NCBI RefSeq assembly: GCF_026341855.1
Contig: NZ_JAPENW010000001.1
Coordinates: forward strand, 434,001-498,000
Direction: 5' to 3'
From: Streptomyces sp. NBC_00568
GTDB taxonomy: Bacteria; Actinomycetota; Actinomycetes; Streptomycetales; Streptomycetaceae
DNA length: 64,000 nt
The notes beneath the pieces were generated by a model that was given only the letters and a program-made list of their open reading frames with translations, searched no databases and was not told the origin of the DNA. Each line of letters opens with the position of its first letter. Within the stretch, counting starts at the first letter, position 1. The translations under genes and the position numbers were made by a program. Below, one piece after another: positions 1 to 9,712 of the stretch.

Positions 1-131
1 GGGCCTGATCGGTCTATCGCGCCCGGCGCGCGGCGACAAGCGGGCGGCGCGTTCCTTCACGGCTCATTCGAAGCCCGTACGCCCTCGCACGCCGAGCCCG
101 CCTATTGCCGTGCGGGCGGCACGCGAACGGA
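1..131. other. left-edge intergenic sequence
   Basis: No coding frame with credible content is visible. The stretch lies downstream of the minus-strand phosphatase gene. A weak 5-bp stem (CGTGC/GCACG) lies near positions 111-125 and could be part of a terminator, but it is too short to call. Confidence 0.4.
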
Positions 132-2579
132 TCAGCCTCGCGGGAGTGTCAGTTCGAACCACACGGTCTTGCCCGCACCGGTCCGGCTGGCGCCCCACTC
201 ACGGGACAGCGCGCTGACGAGTCGCAGGCCGCGTCCGAACTCGTCGCCGGGACCCACGCTCAGCAGTATCGGGAGGGTCTGGTCGTCGTCGTCCACCTCG
301 CACAGCAGGGTGTCGCCGCGAACGAGCCGCAGCTCGATCCCGCGGCTGTGCGCGTGCCGTACGGCGTTGGTGACGAGCTCGCCGACCATCAGTTCGGCGT
401 TGTCGGCGAGCCCGGTCAGGTCCCACGCACGCAGCTGTTCGCGGACCACGGCACGCGCCCGGCCGGCCTCGATCGGGTCGAGCGCGAGGCGCCATACGGC
501 GACGTCCTCGGGTTCGATTCCGTTGAGCCGGGCCATCAGCAGCGCGACATCGTCCTTGCGCCCGCCGCGCGTGTTGAGCGCGCGGATGATGGTGTCGCAG
601 GCCTGGTCCATGGAGGCGGCCGGGTGGGCGGCGGATTCGCAGAGGGTGGCGAGGCCGACACCGATGTCCTCGCCGCGCACCTCGACGAGCCCGTCGGTGC
701 ACATCACGAGCCGGTCGCCGGACGCCACCGGCACGCGGACCGCCTCGAAGGGAACCCCGCCGACGCCGATGGGCGCGCCGGTCGGCAGTTCGAGCAGTTC
801 GCTGCGGCCGTCCTCGGCGCGGACCAGGACCGGCGGGATGTGGCCCGCGTTGGCGATGTGCAGCTCGCCGGCGATCGGGTCGTAGACGGCGTACAGACAG
901 GTCGCGAGATAGTTGTCGCCGAGGCGCTGGGCCAGGTCGTCGAGGTTGCGTAACAGCTGGGCGGGCGGCAGGTCGAGCGCGGCCATCGTCTGCACGGCGG
1001 TGCGCAACTGGCCCATCATCGCGGCGGAGTTGAGGCCGTGCCCCATGACGTCGCCGACGACCAGGGCGGTGCGCGAGCCGGGCAGCTTCACCGAGTCGAA
1101 CCAGTCGCCGCCGACCCGTCCGAGGAGCGTACCCGGCAGATAGCGGGTGGCGATGTCGCAGCCGGCCATGCGGGGCGCGATGGTCGGCAGCATGCTGTCC
1201 TGGAGGGTCTCCGCGACGCTCTCCTGGTAGGTGTACATGCGCGCGTTGTCCAGCACCAGACCGGCTCGGGCGGCCAGTTCGGCGCCGGTGACGCGGTCCA
1301 TGTCGTTGAACTCGGCGCGCTCCGGGTGACGCAGCAGGATCATGAACCCGAGCACCACATTGCGGGCCTTCAGCGGCACGACCAGCATCGAGCGGTTGGT
1401 GATGAGCGGCCTGATGTCGCGCTTCTCGAACTGCGCGGCGATCATGTGCCCCATCTGCTCGCTGATACGCGGCACGAGGACGGGCTCACCGGTGGTCATG
1501 CACTGGAAGAACGGCGTGTGCGCCGGGAACGGCATGGCCTCGCCGACCGGCACGACGTCGTCCCAGCGGCCCGGCTCGTCCGTGTGCTCCAGGGCGACCC
1601 GGTGCCACATGGTGGTGGTGTCGGGCACGCCGTCGGGGAAGCCCTCGCCGGCGACGACCTGCTCACGCAGGTAGGTCCCCGCCACGTCGGTGAAGCGCGG
1701 CACGACGGCCCGGCTGACCTCCAGGATGGTCTGCGACAGGTCGAGGGAGGTTCCGATGCGCCCGCTGACCTCGTTCAGGAACTCCAGGCGCTCGCGCACC
1801 GCGACGTACTCGAGGTCCTCGACCTCGTCCGAGACGCCCTGCGCCATGGGCACGCCGGAGGCAGCCGCCCGGGCCGCCCGCTCACGGCGCGCCTTGCGTT
1901 CGGCACGCCGGGGCACGCCCCAGTCCGGGGTGACGGGCACCCGGTCGTTCTGGCTGAACTCCAGGACGGGATAGCCCAGTTCCAGAACCTGCGAGACGAT
2001 GCGGGCGCTCTCGCCGACGCTCATGCTGGGCAGGATCTCGGGGAGCCGGCGGGCCAGCTCCTCGGCGCCGGGGAAGTCGGTGTGCAGCGCGAAGCCGGGC
2101 GCGATGCGCTCGAAGGAGACGTCGTCGTCCTCGCGGCGCAGGGCGGCGGCGTCGGCGGCGAGCACGAGCAGCCGCTCCCGGCCGGGACCCACCAGCGGGT
2201 AGGCCCACCACAGGACGTCGATCCGGTCGGGACCCGCCGCGGTGAGCCGGGCGCGTCCGGCGGCCGGGTAGGAGAGCCTCCCGTCCAGGGACGATTCCAG
2301 GCCGGGTCCGAGGCCGTCGTAGGCCGCGTAGCTCCCGAAGGGGGCCGCGTCATCGGGAAGCGCGCCGGAGACGGGGAGCAGGTCGGCGACGGGGTGTCCC
2401 AGCGCTTCCTCCTTGGGGGCGCCGAACAGGCGCCGCGCGCCGCTGCTCCAGTGCGAGACGAGCTGGTCGCGGTCCACGACCACGACAGCCAGCGGGATGC
2501 GACCGGCGGCGGCGTGCTCCGCCGCGCCGTCCCCAGCTCCGCGGCCGGGAGCTGCGCCGACTTCGGTGCCACGGTCCAT
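132..2579 (-). CDS. PAS-GAF-SpoIIE (PP2C) phosphatase with C-terminal anti-sigma-type ATPase domain
   Basis: Predicted cytoplasmic serine/threonine phosphatase of the RsbU/SpoIIE type, a class that in streptomycetes acts on anti-anti-sigma factors in partner-switching circuits. The 815-aa product shows a PAS-like sensor (about residues 28-145), a charged linker, a GAF domain (about 275-430), a PP2C/SpoIIE domain (about 455-660) with metal-binding acidic motifs VVGDVMGHG and MCTDGLVE, and a HATPase_c domain of the RsbW type at the C terminus with the NAELMVGELVTNAVRHA N-box. The ATG at 2579 is chosen because GGGGAGAGAGG precedes it and homology starts just after. The frame stays open 121 codons further upstream without recognisable content. 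The substrate cannot be read from the sequence. Confidence 0.93.
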   Translation of the reverse strand: MDRGTEVGAAPGRGAGDGAAEHAAAGRIPLAVVVVDRDQLVSHWSSGARRLFGAPKEEALGHPVADLLPVSGALPDDAAPFGSYAAYDGLGPGLESSLDGRLSYPAAGRARLTAAGPDRIDVLWWAYPLVGPGRERLLVLAADAAALRREDDDVSFERIAPGFALHTDFPGAEELARRLPEILPSMSVGESARIVSQVLELGYPVLEFSQNDRVPVTPDWGVPRRAERKARRERAARAAASGVPMAQGVSDEVEDLEYVAVRERLEFLNEVSGRIGTSLDLSQTILEVSRAVVPRFTDVAGTYLREQVVAGEGFPDGVPDTTTMWHRVALEHTDEPGRWDDVVPVGEAMPFPAHTPFFQCMTTGEPVLVPRISEQMGHMIAAQFEKRDIRPLITNRSMLVVPLKARNVVLGFMILLRHPERAEFNDMDRVTGAELAARAGLVLDNARMYTYQESVAETLQDSMLPTIAPRMAGCDIATRYLPGTLLGRVGGDWFDSVKLPGSRTALVVGDVMGHGLNSAAMMGQLRTAVQTMAALDLPPAQLLRNLDDLAQRLGDNYLATCLYAVYDPIAGELHIANAGHIPPVLVRAEDGRSELLELPTGAPIGVGGVPFEAVRVPVASGDRLVMCTDGLVEVRGEDIGVGLATLCESAAHPAASMDQACDTIIRALNTRGGRKDDVALLMARLNGIEPEDVAVWRLALDPIEAGRARAVVREQLRAWDLTGLADNAELMVGELVTNAVRHAHSRGIELRLVRGDTLLCEVDDDDQTLPILLSVGPGDEFGRGLRLVSALSREWGASRTGAGKTVWFELTLPRG

Positions 2580-2772
2580 GGCCCAGGCCCTCTCTCCCCA
2601 CGGCTCCGCAAGATCTGTGCCGCCTCCACTACCGTACGGCGGCGGCCTGTCGCGATGTGTGGCAATAGGGGAATTGACCTCCGCGGGGGCGGCTCCGGCG
2701 CGCGGCGCGCCCCTCGACGCCCGGTGGCTCCGGGTCGCCCGGTCCGCGCGCCGGGCCGTGCCTGACCTGGTC

Positions 2773-5163
2773 TCAGTCCTCGTGCCCCAGTTCCAGGTCC
2801 CGTTCCGTCCGGCCGCCGCCCGTGACCTGGAGCACGGTGGCCACCGGCGGATAGCCCGCCGCGATGACGGTGTACTCGCCGGACGCCAGATCGACGAACC
2901 GGAACGTTCCGTCAGGGCCGGTGGTGAGGGTGTCCACGACATTGCCGGCGGCGTCCAGGAGCGTCACGCGCGCGTCCTCGACGGGCCGTCCGCCGACCGC
3001 CCGGACGGTGCCGCGCAGCACGGCGCCACCGGCGAGTTCGACGTCCTGGCGGGTCTCCCGGGCCGCCTGGACGGTCACCGGGAGCGCGGCCGGACGGAAG
3101 GCGGGCGCACCGGCGGCGAGGGTGTAGTCCCCGGCCACCAGTTCCGTGATGACGTAGCCGCCGTCGCGACCGCTGCGGGTGGTGGCCACCACTTCGCCGT
3201 GCACATTGGTGAGGGTGACGGCGGCCTCCCGCACCGGGGTGCCGTCGGCGGTCAGCACGCTGCCGGTGAGGCGCCCCGCGCCGCCCAGCACGACGTCGAG
3301 GTCCACCGGCCGTTCGCCGACGGTCACCGAGACGGCCTGCGGCTGGTGCCCGCCGGCCGCGGCGATCAGCACGTACGAGCCCGCGCCGGGCGTCGACAGC
3401 GCGTACCGGCCGTCCTCGGCGCTGGCGCCCCGCCCGATCTGCTGTCCCCCGACGTCGATGAGGGTGAGCGCGGCGCGCGCCACGGCGGTGCCGTCGGGGT
3501 GCTGCACCGTGCCGCAGACGGGGATTCCGGCGGCGTACCCCGAACGGGCGGGCGGGATCCGGTCGTTCAGCCGCGCGGCCTCCGGGTCGGCGGTGGGAGA
3601 GTTCTGGGACACCAGCGGTTTCTCCTTGAGGAAGAAGGCGATGAACAGGCCGAGGACGAGGACCGGTACGAGGTAGAGGAAGATCCGCGGCATGGCGTCC
3701 GCGTAGGCGCCGATGTACCGGTCGCGCAGGGCGGCGGGCATCGCGTGGACGAGCTGCGGGGTGATGGACTCGGAGTCCGGGGTCGCGGCGCCCGCGCGCG
3801 CGGGGACGCCGTCGGCGAGCGCGTCGGCCAGCCGGTCGGCGAAGAGCGTGCCGAAGACGGCGGCCCCGACGCTGCCGCCGATCTGCCGGAAGTAGGTGTT
3901 GGCGCTGGTCGCGGTGCCGAGGTCGGCCGGGCGCACGGAGTTCTGCACGGCGAGCACCAGGACCGGCATCACCATGCCGATGCCCACGCCGAGGACCGCC
4001 ATCCAGACGCTGTAGTGCAGCCGGGGGGTGCCGGCGTCGAGATGGGACAGCAGCCACATGCCCACGACCGAGAGGGCGCTGCCGATGACCGGGTACGGCT
4101 TGTAGCGGCCGGTACGGCTGATGAGCTGCCCGGAGACGATGGAGGCGGCGACGATGCCGCCCATCATGGGAAGCATCAGGAGCCCGGACTCCGTGGCGCC
4201 GGCGCCGTCGACCATCTGCAGGAAGGTCGGGAGGTAGCCGGCGGCTCCGAAGAGCGCGACTCCGACGACCAGGCCGACCAGCGCGGTGACGTTGAAGACG
4301 CCGTCCCTGAACAGCCTTAGAGGGATGAGCGGTTCGGCCGCGAAGCGCTCGGCGACGACGAAGAGCGCCGTCGCGGCGACGGCACCCGCCGCGAGTCCCA
4401 GGACGACCCGCGAGCCCCAGGCGTACTCGGTGCCTCCCCAACTGGTCAGCAGGATCAGGCAGGTCGACGCGGTGGCGAGGAGCAGCACTCCGAGGACGTC
4501 GACCCGCCCTCTGACGGCGGGCTTCGGCAGCTTCAGCACGACGGTGACGACGGCCAGCGTGAGCAGGCCGAAGGGCACGTTGATGTAGAAGCACCACCGC
4601 CAGGACAGGTGGTCCGTGAAGTAGCCGCCCAGCAAGGGTCCCGCCACAGAGGCGAGACCGAACGCGGCACCGATCAGCCCCATGAACCGGCCGCGCTGCC
4701 GCGGCGGCACGATGTCCGCGATGATCGCCTGGACACCGATCATGAGGCCGCCCGCCCCGACGCCCTGGACGGCGCGGAAGGCGATCAGCTGGTCCATGGT
4801 CCGCGCCCGTCCGGCCAGCGCGGACCCGACGACGAAGACGACGATGGCGAACTGGAAGACGCCCTTGCGTCCGAAGAGGTCGCCGAACTTGCCGTAGACC
4901 GGGAGTCCGACGGTGGAGGTGAGCAGATAGGCGGTGATCGCCCAGGACATCTTGTCGAGGCCGTGCAGCTCTCCGACGATCTTCGGGAGCGCGGTGGCCA
5001 CGATCATCTGCTCGAGTGCGGCGAGAAGCAGGGCCGTCATGAGACCGAAGAACACCAACCGCACCTGGCGCGGGGCCAGTCCGGCGGGTTCCACGGCCAC
5101 CGGGGCGGCCGCGGGCGGGGGTACGACGGCCGGTTCGTCCTGCACCAGAGTGATCCCGCCCAC
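2773..5163 (-). CDS. DHA2-type MFS multidrug exporter with three C-terminal carboxypeptidase-regulatory-like domains
   Basis: Predicted proton-driven drug exporter of the 14-TM DHA2 (EmrB/QacA) family. The 796-aa protein has the motif-A loop [11 protein letters not shown] after TM2 and a run of hydrophobic segments ending near residue 535. About 250 residues then form three repeats of roughly 80 aa, each with the pattern GTV-G-PV--A-VTL-D--G followed by D-G-Y/F-F----G-Y-L, which is the carboxypeptidase regulatory-like (transthyretin-like) beta-sandwich. The ordinary family length is about 500 aa, so the tail is an addition. The GTG start at 5163 has GAGGGGAG 6 nt upstream. An upstream ATG at 5268 in the same frame lacks support. 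The role of the tail, perhaps sugar or envelope binding, is inference. Confidence 0.92.
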   Translation of the reverse strand: MGGITLVQDEPAVVPPPAAAPVAVEPAGLAPRQVRLVFFGLMTALLLAALEQMIVATALPKIVGELHGLDKMSWAITAYLLTSTVGLPVYGKFGDLFGRKGVFQFAIVVFVVGSALAGRARTMDQLIAFRAVQGVGAGGLMIGVQAIIADIVPPRQRGRFMGLIGAAFGLASVAGPLLGGYFTDHLSWRWCFYINVPFGLLTLAVVTVVLKLPKPAVRGRVDVLGVLLLATASTCLILLTSWGGTEYAWGSRVVLGLAAGAVAATALFVVAERFAAEPLIPLRLFRDGVFNVTALVGLVVGVALFGAAGYLPTFLQMVDGAGATESGLLMLPMMGGIVAASIVSGQLISRTGRYKPYPVIGSALSVVGMWLLSHLDAGTPRLHYSVWMAVLGVGIGMVMPVLVLAVQNSVRPADLGTATSANTYFRQIGGSVGAAVFGTLFADRLADALADGVPARAGAATPDSESITPQLVHAMPAALRDRYIGAYADAMPRIFLYLVPVLVLGLFIAFFLKEKPLVSQNSPTADPEAARLNDRIPPARSGYAAGIPVCGTVQHPDGTAVARAALTLIDVGGQQIGRGASAEDGRYALSTPGAGSYVLIAAAGGHQPQAVSVTVGERPVDLDVVLGGAGRLTGSVLTADGTPVREAAVTLTNVHGEVVATTRSGRDGGYVITELVAGDYTLAAGAPAFRPAALPVTVQAARETRQDVELAGGAVLRGTVRAVGGRPVEDARVTLLDAAGNVVDTLTTGPDGTFRFVDLASGEYTVIAAGYPPVATVLQVTGGGRTERDLELGHED

Positions 5164-5370
5164 GTACCGCTCCCCTCGTCGCGCCCACCGCACAATTCCC
5201 GCTAATCGCGACAACTGCGAGCAAGCACGACGAGTTACGGCGTCCTGTCCCGCGACAGGGAGATCCACTCGAAACGGTGAGAGCGCAACACGCCTTCAGG
5301 GACGGCCTCTTGGCGAACGGCTTCCGGGCCCGCCGCCCGGTCGGCGAGGGTCACTTCCCGGCTTGCGGGG

Positions 5371-5814
5371 CTACTTCTCGGTCTCCTTGGCGAGGTTGGC
5401 GAGCAGCGCGTCGTAGATGCGGCCGAGGCCCTTGGGCGCGAAGGTCCGCTCGAAGAAGCCGCCGATGCCGCCCGCGCCGTTCCAGACGCTGGTGACGACG
5501 ACGCGGGACTTCCCCTCGCCGGCCGGGGTCACGCGCCACGTGGTGACCATGGAGGAGTTGCGGTCCTTCTCGACGAGCTCGCCGTCGGTGGGCTCGCTCA
5601 CCTCGAGCAGGCAGTCGCGGACGCGCTTGCTGGTGGCCTGGAGCTTCCAGTGGACGAGGGTGCCCTCGCCGTCGCCGCCCTCGCGCACCTCGTACTCGCT
5701 GAAGTGCTCGGGCAGCACCTTCGCACGCGTGCCGTTGTAGTCGGCCAGGGCGTCGAACACCGCCTCCGCGTCCGCCGCGATGACCCGCTCCGTCGTGGCC
5801 TCGACCTGCGCCAT
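5371..5814 (-). CDS. SRPBCC (START/Bet v1-like) family protein
   Basis: 147-aa protein of the polyketide cyclase/dehydrase and lipid-transport superfamily, which forms a hydrophobic ligand-binding cup. The N-terminal strand (MAQVEATTERVIAADAEAVF), the helix with ALADYNG, and the C-terminal helix beginning GAGGIGGFFERTF fit the fold. The ligand is unknown. The start is supported by GGAGGAA 6 nt upstream of the ATG. It is divergent from the radical SAM gene, and the two share a short regulatory region that contains a LexA-type dyad. Confidence 0.85.
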   Translation of the reverse strand: MAQVEATTERVIAADAEAVFDALADYNGTRAKVLPEHFSEYEVREGGDGEGTLVHWKLQATSKRVRDCLLEVSEPTDGELVEKDRNSSMVTTWRVTPAGEGKSRVVVTSVWNGAGGIGGFFERTFAPKGLGRIYDALLANLAKETEK

Positions 5815-5953
5815 GGCACTTCCTCCAGCACTTGGTTCCTCGGGGGTGTGCGGTCAGCCAACCACCCGGCGCCCCGGCCGCCCAAATCGGGGTGCCCGGC
5901 GGTGCGGGCGGCACCGGCGGGGCGCCACGGGAAACCAGGTCGCACGATCAAGG

Positions 5954-5965
5954 GAACATGTGTTC
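5954..5965. promoter_or_regulatory. candidate LexA (SOS) box upstream of the radical SAM gene
   Basis: GAACATGTGTTC matches the actinobacterial SOS core GAAC-N4-GTTC exactly. A -10-like TATTCT follows immediately (5966-5971), so a bound repressor would cover the promoter. The box starts 44 nt before the radical SAM start codon. The outer consensus bases (TCGAAC...GTTCGA) are not both present. Confidence 0.6.
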
Positions 5966-5997
5966 TATTCTCTGTCCAGTGCTACCTAGGAGGCGCC

Positions 5998-7047
5998 ATG
6001 CGCTGGGAGAACCTGACAGCGGTCCCCGCCGGGGACCCCGCCCGGGACGCCGCGCTGTTCGGAGCGGACGCGGTGACGACACGGACCTTCGACACTCCGG
6101 AGTTCCGCGGGATCACGTTCCACGAGATCAGGGCGCGGTCGATCGTGAACCGGGTGCCGGGGGCCTCCCGCATGCCGTTCGAGTGGACGGTCAACCCCTA
6201 CCGGGGCTGCACACACGCGTGCGTCTACTGTTTCGCCCGCAAGACGCACAGCTATCTGGACCTCGACACCGGACTCGACTTCGACTCGCAGATCGTGGTG
6301 AAGGTCAACGCGCCGGAGCTGCTGCGCCGCCAGCTCGCCTCGCGCCGCTGGCACGGGGAGCACATCGCGATGGGCACCAACGTCGACTGCTACCAGCGCG
6401 CCGAGGGCCGGTACGGGCTCATGCCGGGCATCATCGCGGCCCTGCGCGACCACGCGAACCCCTTCTCGATCCTGACGAAGGGCACGCTCATCCTGCGCGA
6501 CCTCGACCTCCTGAAGCAGGCGTCCGAGGTCACCGACGTCGGGATCTCGGTCTCCGTGGGCTTCACCGACACCGAGCTGTGGCGCACCGTGGAGCCGGGC
6601 ACACCGGCCCCCGAGCGCCGCCTGGACGTCGTGCGGACGCTGACGGACCACGGGATCGGCTGCGGCGTCCTGATGGCCCCCGTGATCCCCTTCCTGGGCG
6701 ACCACCCCGCCCAACTGCGCGCCACCGTACGGGCCGTCGCGGCCTCCGGAGCCACCTCGGTGACCCCGCTGGTCCTGCATCTGCGGCCCGGCGCCCGCGA
6801 GTGGTTCATGGCCTGGCTGGAGCACCACCACCCCCACCTCGTACCGCGTTACCGGCGGCTGTACGCGGAGGGCGCCTACGCCCCGAAGTGGTACCAGCGC
6901 CGGATCACCCGTCAGGTCCACGAGCTGGCGCAGGAGTACGGCATCGGTCCCACGCGCGCGGGAATGGCGCGCCGCATGACCGCCCCCGAGCCGGCGGCGC
7001 CCCCGGCACCACCGGTGCCCGGGCCGACTCAGCTGACGCTGCTCTGA
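5998..7047 (+). CDS. Rv2578c-like radical SAM protein (spore photoproduct lyase-like family)
   Basis: 349-aa radical SAM enzyme. It carries the CxxxCxxC cluster motif in NPYRGCTHACVYCFARKTH (Cys71, Cys75, Cys78) that binds the [4Fe-4S] cluster and S-adenosylmethionine. The N-terminal context and the GISVSVGFTD segment are those of the actinobacterial Rv2578c family, a relative of spore photoproduct lyase-type proteins. The substrate is unknown. The start at 5998 is set by AGGAGGCG just upstream, and homology begins at MRWENL. The proline/alanine-rich C-terminal tail is probably disordered. A LexA-type dyad in the promoter suggests DNA-damage control. Confidence 0.92.
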   Translation: MRWENLTAVPAGDPARDAALFGADAVTTRTFDTPEFRGITFHEIRARSIVNRVPGASRMPFEWTVNPYRGCTHACVYCFARKTHSYLDLDTGLDFDSQIVVKVNAPELLRRQLASRRWHGEHIAMGTNVDCYQRAEGRYGLMPGIIAALRDHANPFSILTKGTLILRDLDLLKQASEVTDVGISVSVGFTDTELWRTVEPGTPAPERRLDVVRTLTDHGIGCGVLMAPVIPFLGDHPAQLRATVRAVAASGATSVTPLVLHLRPGAREWFMAWLEHHHPHLVPRYRRLYAEGAYAPKWYQRRITRQVHELAQEYGIGPTRAGMARRMTAPEPAAPPAPPVPGPTQLTLL

Positions 7048-7256
7048 CGGGCTGTCACAGCGGCTTGTCGCACGCCTTTGCGATGCCGTCCGGTCCCTGA
7101 GGTCTCCCGGGAGCGCTTCGAGCGGCATCCGAGCGCATCCCGCGATCCAATCGGGTCGAGTCTTGCCAGAACGCGTTCCTCCGGGGCCCCTCTCCGGGAC
7201 GATACGGCGAAGGCCGTGGCGTGCACGGCTCAAAATCCTCCGTCCTGGGAGGCCTT

Positions 7257-8840
7257 GTGAAGAAACGCGCAGCTGCTCTGTGCGGAGCGGCCGCCGTGCT
7301 GGCCGGGATGATCACGTCGGTCCCCGCCGACGCGAGCGCCGGCTCCGCGACCGCACCGCGCACCACCCAGACCCCGAAGCTCAGCTGGAAGAAGTGCGGT
7401 ACCAGCAACTACCCGACGCTGCAGTGCGCGTCCCTGAAGGTGCCGCTGGACCACGCGAACCCCTACAGCGAGCGGATCAGCATCGCCCTGTCCCGCGTCC
7501 CGCACACCGCGAAGAAGTACCAGGGACCGCTGCTGGTGAACCCGGGCGGCCCCGGCGGCAGCGGGCTCACGCTGGCCGGGTTCGTCGCCTCCACGCTGCC
7601 CAAGGCCGTGGCGGCGCAGTACGACGTCATCGGCTTCGACCCGCGAGGCGTCGGCAGGAGCAAGCCCTCGCTGGACTGCAAGCCGGGGCACTTCAAGCCC
7701 GTCCGTCCGGACTCCGTACCGAGCACCCGGGCCATCGAGAAGGCCAACCTAGCCCGCGCCAAGGCCTTCGCCAAGGCGTGCGGCACGAAGTACGCGGACC
7801 TGCTGCCGTACCTCGACACGGGGAGCGCGGTCCGGGACATGGACGCGATCCGCGCCGCTCTCGGCGCCAAGAGGATCAACTACTTCGGTTACTCGTACGG
7901 CACCTACCTGGGGGCCGTCTACGCCAAGTTCTTCCCGAACCGGGTCCGCCGGCTCGTCCTCGACTCCATCGTCGACCCCACCGGCGTCTGGTACGACGAC
8001 AACATCAGCCAGGACTACGCCTTCAACGACCGTCACCTGGCGTTCCTGGCCTGGGTCGCCAAGAACGACGCCGCCTACAAGCTCGGCACCGATCCGGCCA
8101 AGGTCGAGGCCAAGTGGTACGCGATGCGCGCGGCGCTCGCCAAGAATCCCGCGCAGAAGAAGGTGGGCGCCTCCGAACTGGAGGACACCTTCATCCCCGG
8201 CGGCTACTACAACGGCTACTGGCCCTACCTCGCCCAGGCGTTCGCGTCCTATGTGAACAGCAAGGACTCTGACCCGCTCGTCGAGGCGTACGACAACTTC
8301 GCCGCCGTCGACGCCGCGGGCGACAACGGCTACAGCATCTACACGTCCGTGCAGTGCCGTGACGCGTCCTGGCCGCGCGACTGGCACCAGTGGCGCGAGG
8401 ACAACTGGGCGGTGTACGACAAGGCGCCGTTCATGGCCTGGAACAACGCCTGGTACAACGCTCCGTGCGCGTTCTGGCCCACGGACTCGCTCCGGCCGGT
8501 GGACATCTCCAACCGCCACCTGCCGCCGACGCTCCTCTTCCAGGCGACCAACGACGCCGCCACCCCGTACGAGGGCGGTGTCACCGTCCATCACGAGCTG
8601 CGCGGCTCCAGCCTGGTGGTCGAGCAGGGCGGAGGGAACCACGGCATCACGCTGAGCGGCAACGCCTGCCTGGACAAGTACCTGGCGACGTATCTGACCA
8701 ACGGCAAGGTGCCGCACGGCGATGGCGAGGTCGACGCGGTGTGCGAGGCACTGCCCGATCCGAAGCCGCTGAGCAAGAAGGCGGCGACCGGCCCCTCACG
8801 GGGTTCGGCGCTGCACGGACTGCTCGGCTACCGGGGCTGA
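7257..8840 (+). CDS. secreted alpha/beta hydrolase, tripeptidyl aminopeptidase family
   Basis: Predicted exported serine peptidase (S33-type tripeptidyl aminopeptidase of streptomycetes) that removes N-terminal tripeptides. The 527-aa protein starts with a signal peptide (VKKR, hydrophobic AALCGAAAVLAGMI, then an Ala-X-Ala-like cleavage region). Other landmarks are the oxyanion segment NPGGPGGSG, the nucleophile elbow GYSYG with the serine near residue 214, and a TAP-like C-terminal domain with the catalytic-histidine segment GGGNHGITL. No lipobox is present, so it is probably released. The GTG at 7257 is preferred because GGGAGG lies 5 nt before it and it begins the signal peptide. Confidence 0.93.
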   Translation: MKKRAAALCGAAAVLAGMITSVPADASAGSATAPRTTQTPKLSWKKCGTSNYPTLQCASLKVPLDHANPYSERISIALSRVPHTAKKYQGPLLVNPGGPGGSGLTLAGFVASTLPKAVAAQYDVIGFDPRGVGRSKPSLDCKPGHFKPVRPDSVPSTRAIEKANLARAKAFAKACGTKYADLLPYLDTGSAVRDMDAIRAALGAKRINYFGYSYGTYLGAVYAKFFPNRVRRLVLDSIVDPTGVWYDDNISQDYAFNDRHLAFLAWVAKNDAAYKLGTDPAKVEAKWYAMRAALAKNPAQKKVGASELEDTFIPGGYYNGYWPYLAQAFASYVNSKDSDPLVEAYDNFAAVDAAGDNGYSIYTSVQCRDASWPRDWHQWREDNWAVYDKAPFMAWNNAWYNAPCAFWPTDSLRPVDISNRHLPPTLLFQATNDAATPYEGGVTVHHELRGSSLVVEQGGGNHGITLSGNACLDKYLATYLTNGKVPHGDGEVDAVCEALPDPKPLSKKAATGPSRGSALHGLLGYRG

Positions 8841-8857
8841 ACCGCCCCTGAGCCAGG

Positions 8858-8935
8858 CCCGTCGGGGGCGTTGTCGGACCCATGGCCCATCATGGACCCA
8901 TGATGGAGCCGACGCGCAGGTCCGCCCCCGACGGG
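8858..8935. repeat. nested inverted repeat (possible terminator or cruciform)
   Basis: Outer arms CCCGTCGGGGGCG (8858-8870) and CGCCCCCGACGGG (8923-8935) are perfect 13-bp complements. Between them lies a second perfect dyad, CCATCATGG-AC-CCATGATGG (8887-8906). It sits between the peptidase stop and the acetyltransferase start. There is no T-tract. Confidence 0.6.
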
Positions 8936-8967
8936 GTCGCCCCCGCCGCCCTTACGGTGGTCCGCCC

Positions 8968-9504
8968 GTGAGCGGGCTCCGGGTCCGCGAGATGACCCTG
9001 GCCGACTGTCCGCGCGTGGCCGAGATCCGTGTGCGCGGCTGGCAGAGCGCGTACAAGGGCCTGATACCCCAGGCGTACCTGGACAGGCTCAGCGTGACCG
9101 AGGACGCGGCCCGGCGCCGCCGGAACTTCGAACAGGGCGACGGCACCATCGTGAACCTGGTCGCGGAGCGGGACGGCGAGGTGGTCGGCTGGGCCTGCCA
9201 CGGGCCGTACCGGGACGGCGAAGCCGACGCCCGGGACGTCGAGTTGTACGCGATCTACGTGCATCCGGACCTGGCCGGCCAGGGGATCGGGCGTGCGCTG
9301 CTGCGGGAGTCCGCGGCCCGCTCCGCGGCGACCGGACACGAGCGCATGCTCCTGTGGGTCCTCGAGGAGAACACCCCGGCCCGCAGTTTCTACGAGCGGT
9401 CCGGATTCGGCCCCGACGGCGCCGAGGAGCCCTTCGAGGCGGACGGTGTCGCGGTGCCCGAGGTGCGCTACGCACGCGTGCTGACCGACGCCGGGCTCGA
9501 CTGA
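8968..9504 (+). CDS. GNAT-family N-acetyltransferase
   Basis: 178-aa acetyl-CoA-dependent N-acetyltransferase. N-terminal strand-helix LRVREMTLADCPRVAEIRV, the acetyl-CoA pyrophosphate loop HPDLAGQGIGRALL (about residues 96-109) and the C-terminal NTPARSFYERSGF helix are all typical of RimI-like enzymes. The acceptor is unknown. The GTG start at 8968 begins the domain. The ribosome-binding signal is weak (GGTGG), and a TACGGT lies 9 nt upstream of the start, so the leader may be only a few bases long. Confidence 0.88.
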   Translation: MSGLRVREMTLADCPRVAEIRVRGWQSAYKGLIPQAYLDRLSVTEDAARRRRNFEQGDGTIVNLVAERDGEVVGWACHGPYRDGEADARDVELYAIYVHPDLAGQGIGRALLRESAARSAATGHERMLLWVLEENTPARSFYERSGFGPDGAEEPFEADGVAVPEVRYARVLTDAGLD

Positions 9505-9712
9505 CGGACCGCAGGGGCGTGGACCGGCGCCGGCACCCGCCGACAGACACGAGCGGACGTACGGGCGGATACGCCTGCCCCCTCCCCAGGATGGCCGCGC
9601 TCCCCCTATCCCCCCTCGCCCCCCACGAGCAGATCGCCGACGGCGTCCGACGCGGGCTGCGGCGCGCATGAGCGGGCCGCCCGGCGGATCGGGCCGACTC
9701 GGGCGCCCGGTC

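Noticed and set aside
1038..2765. Long plus-strand open frame (575 codons) opposite the SpoIIE phosphatase gene
   Set aside because: It is the antisense of a recognisable multi-domain gene, is His/Gly/Arg-rich and has no motif. High GC content keeps such frames open.
7171..7180. Second LexA box (GAACGCGTTC) before the peptidase gene
   Set aside because: Half-sites are separated by 2 nt instead of 4, so it does not fit the SOS consensus.
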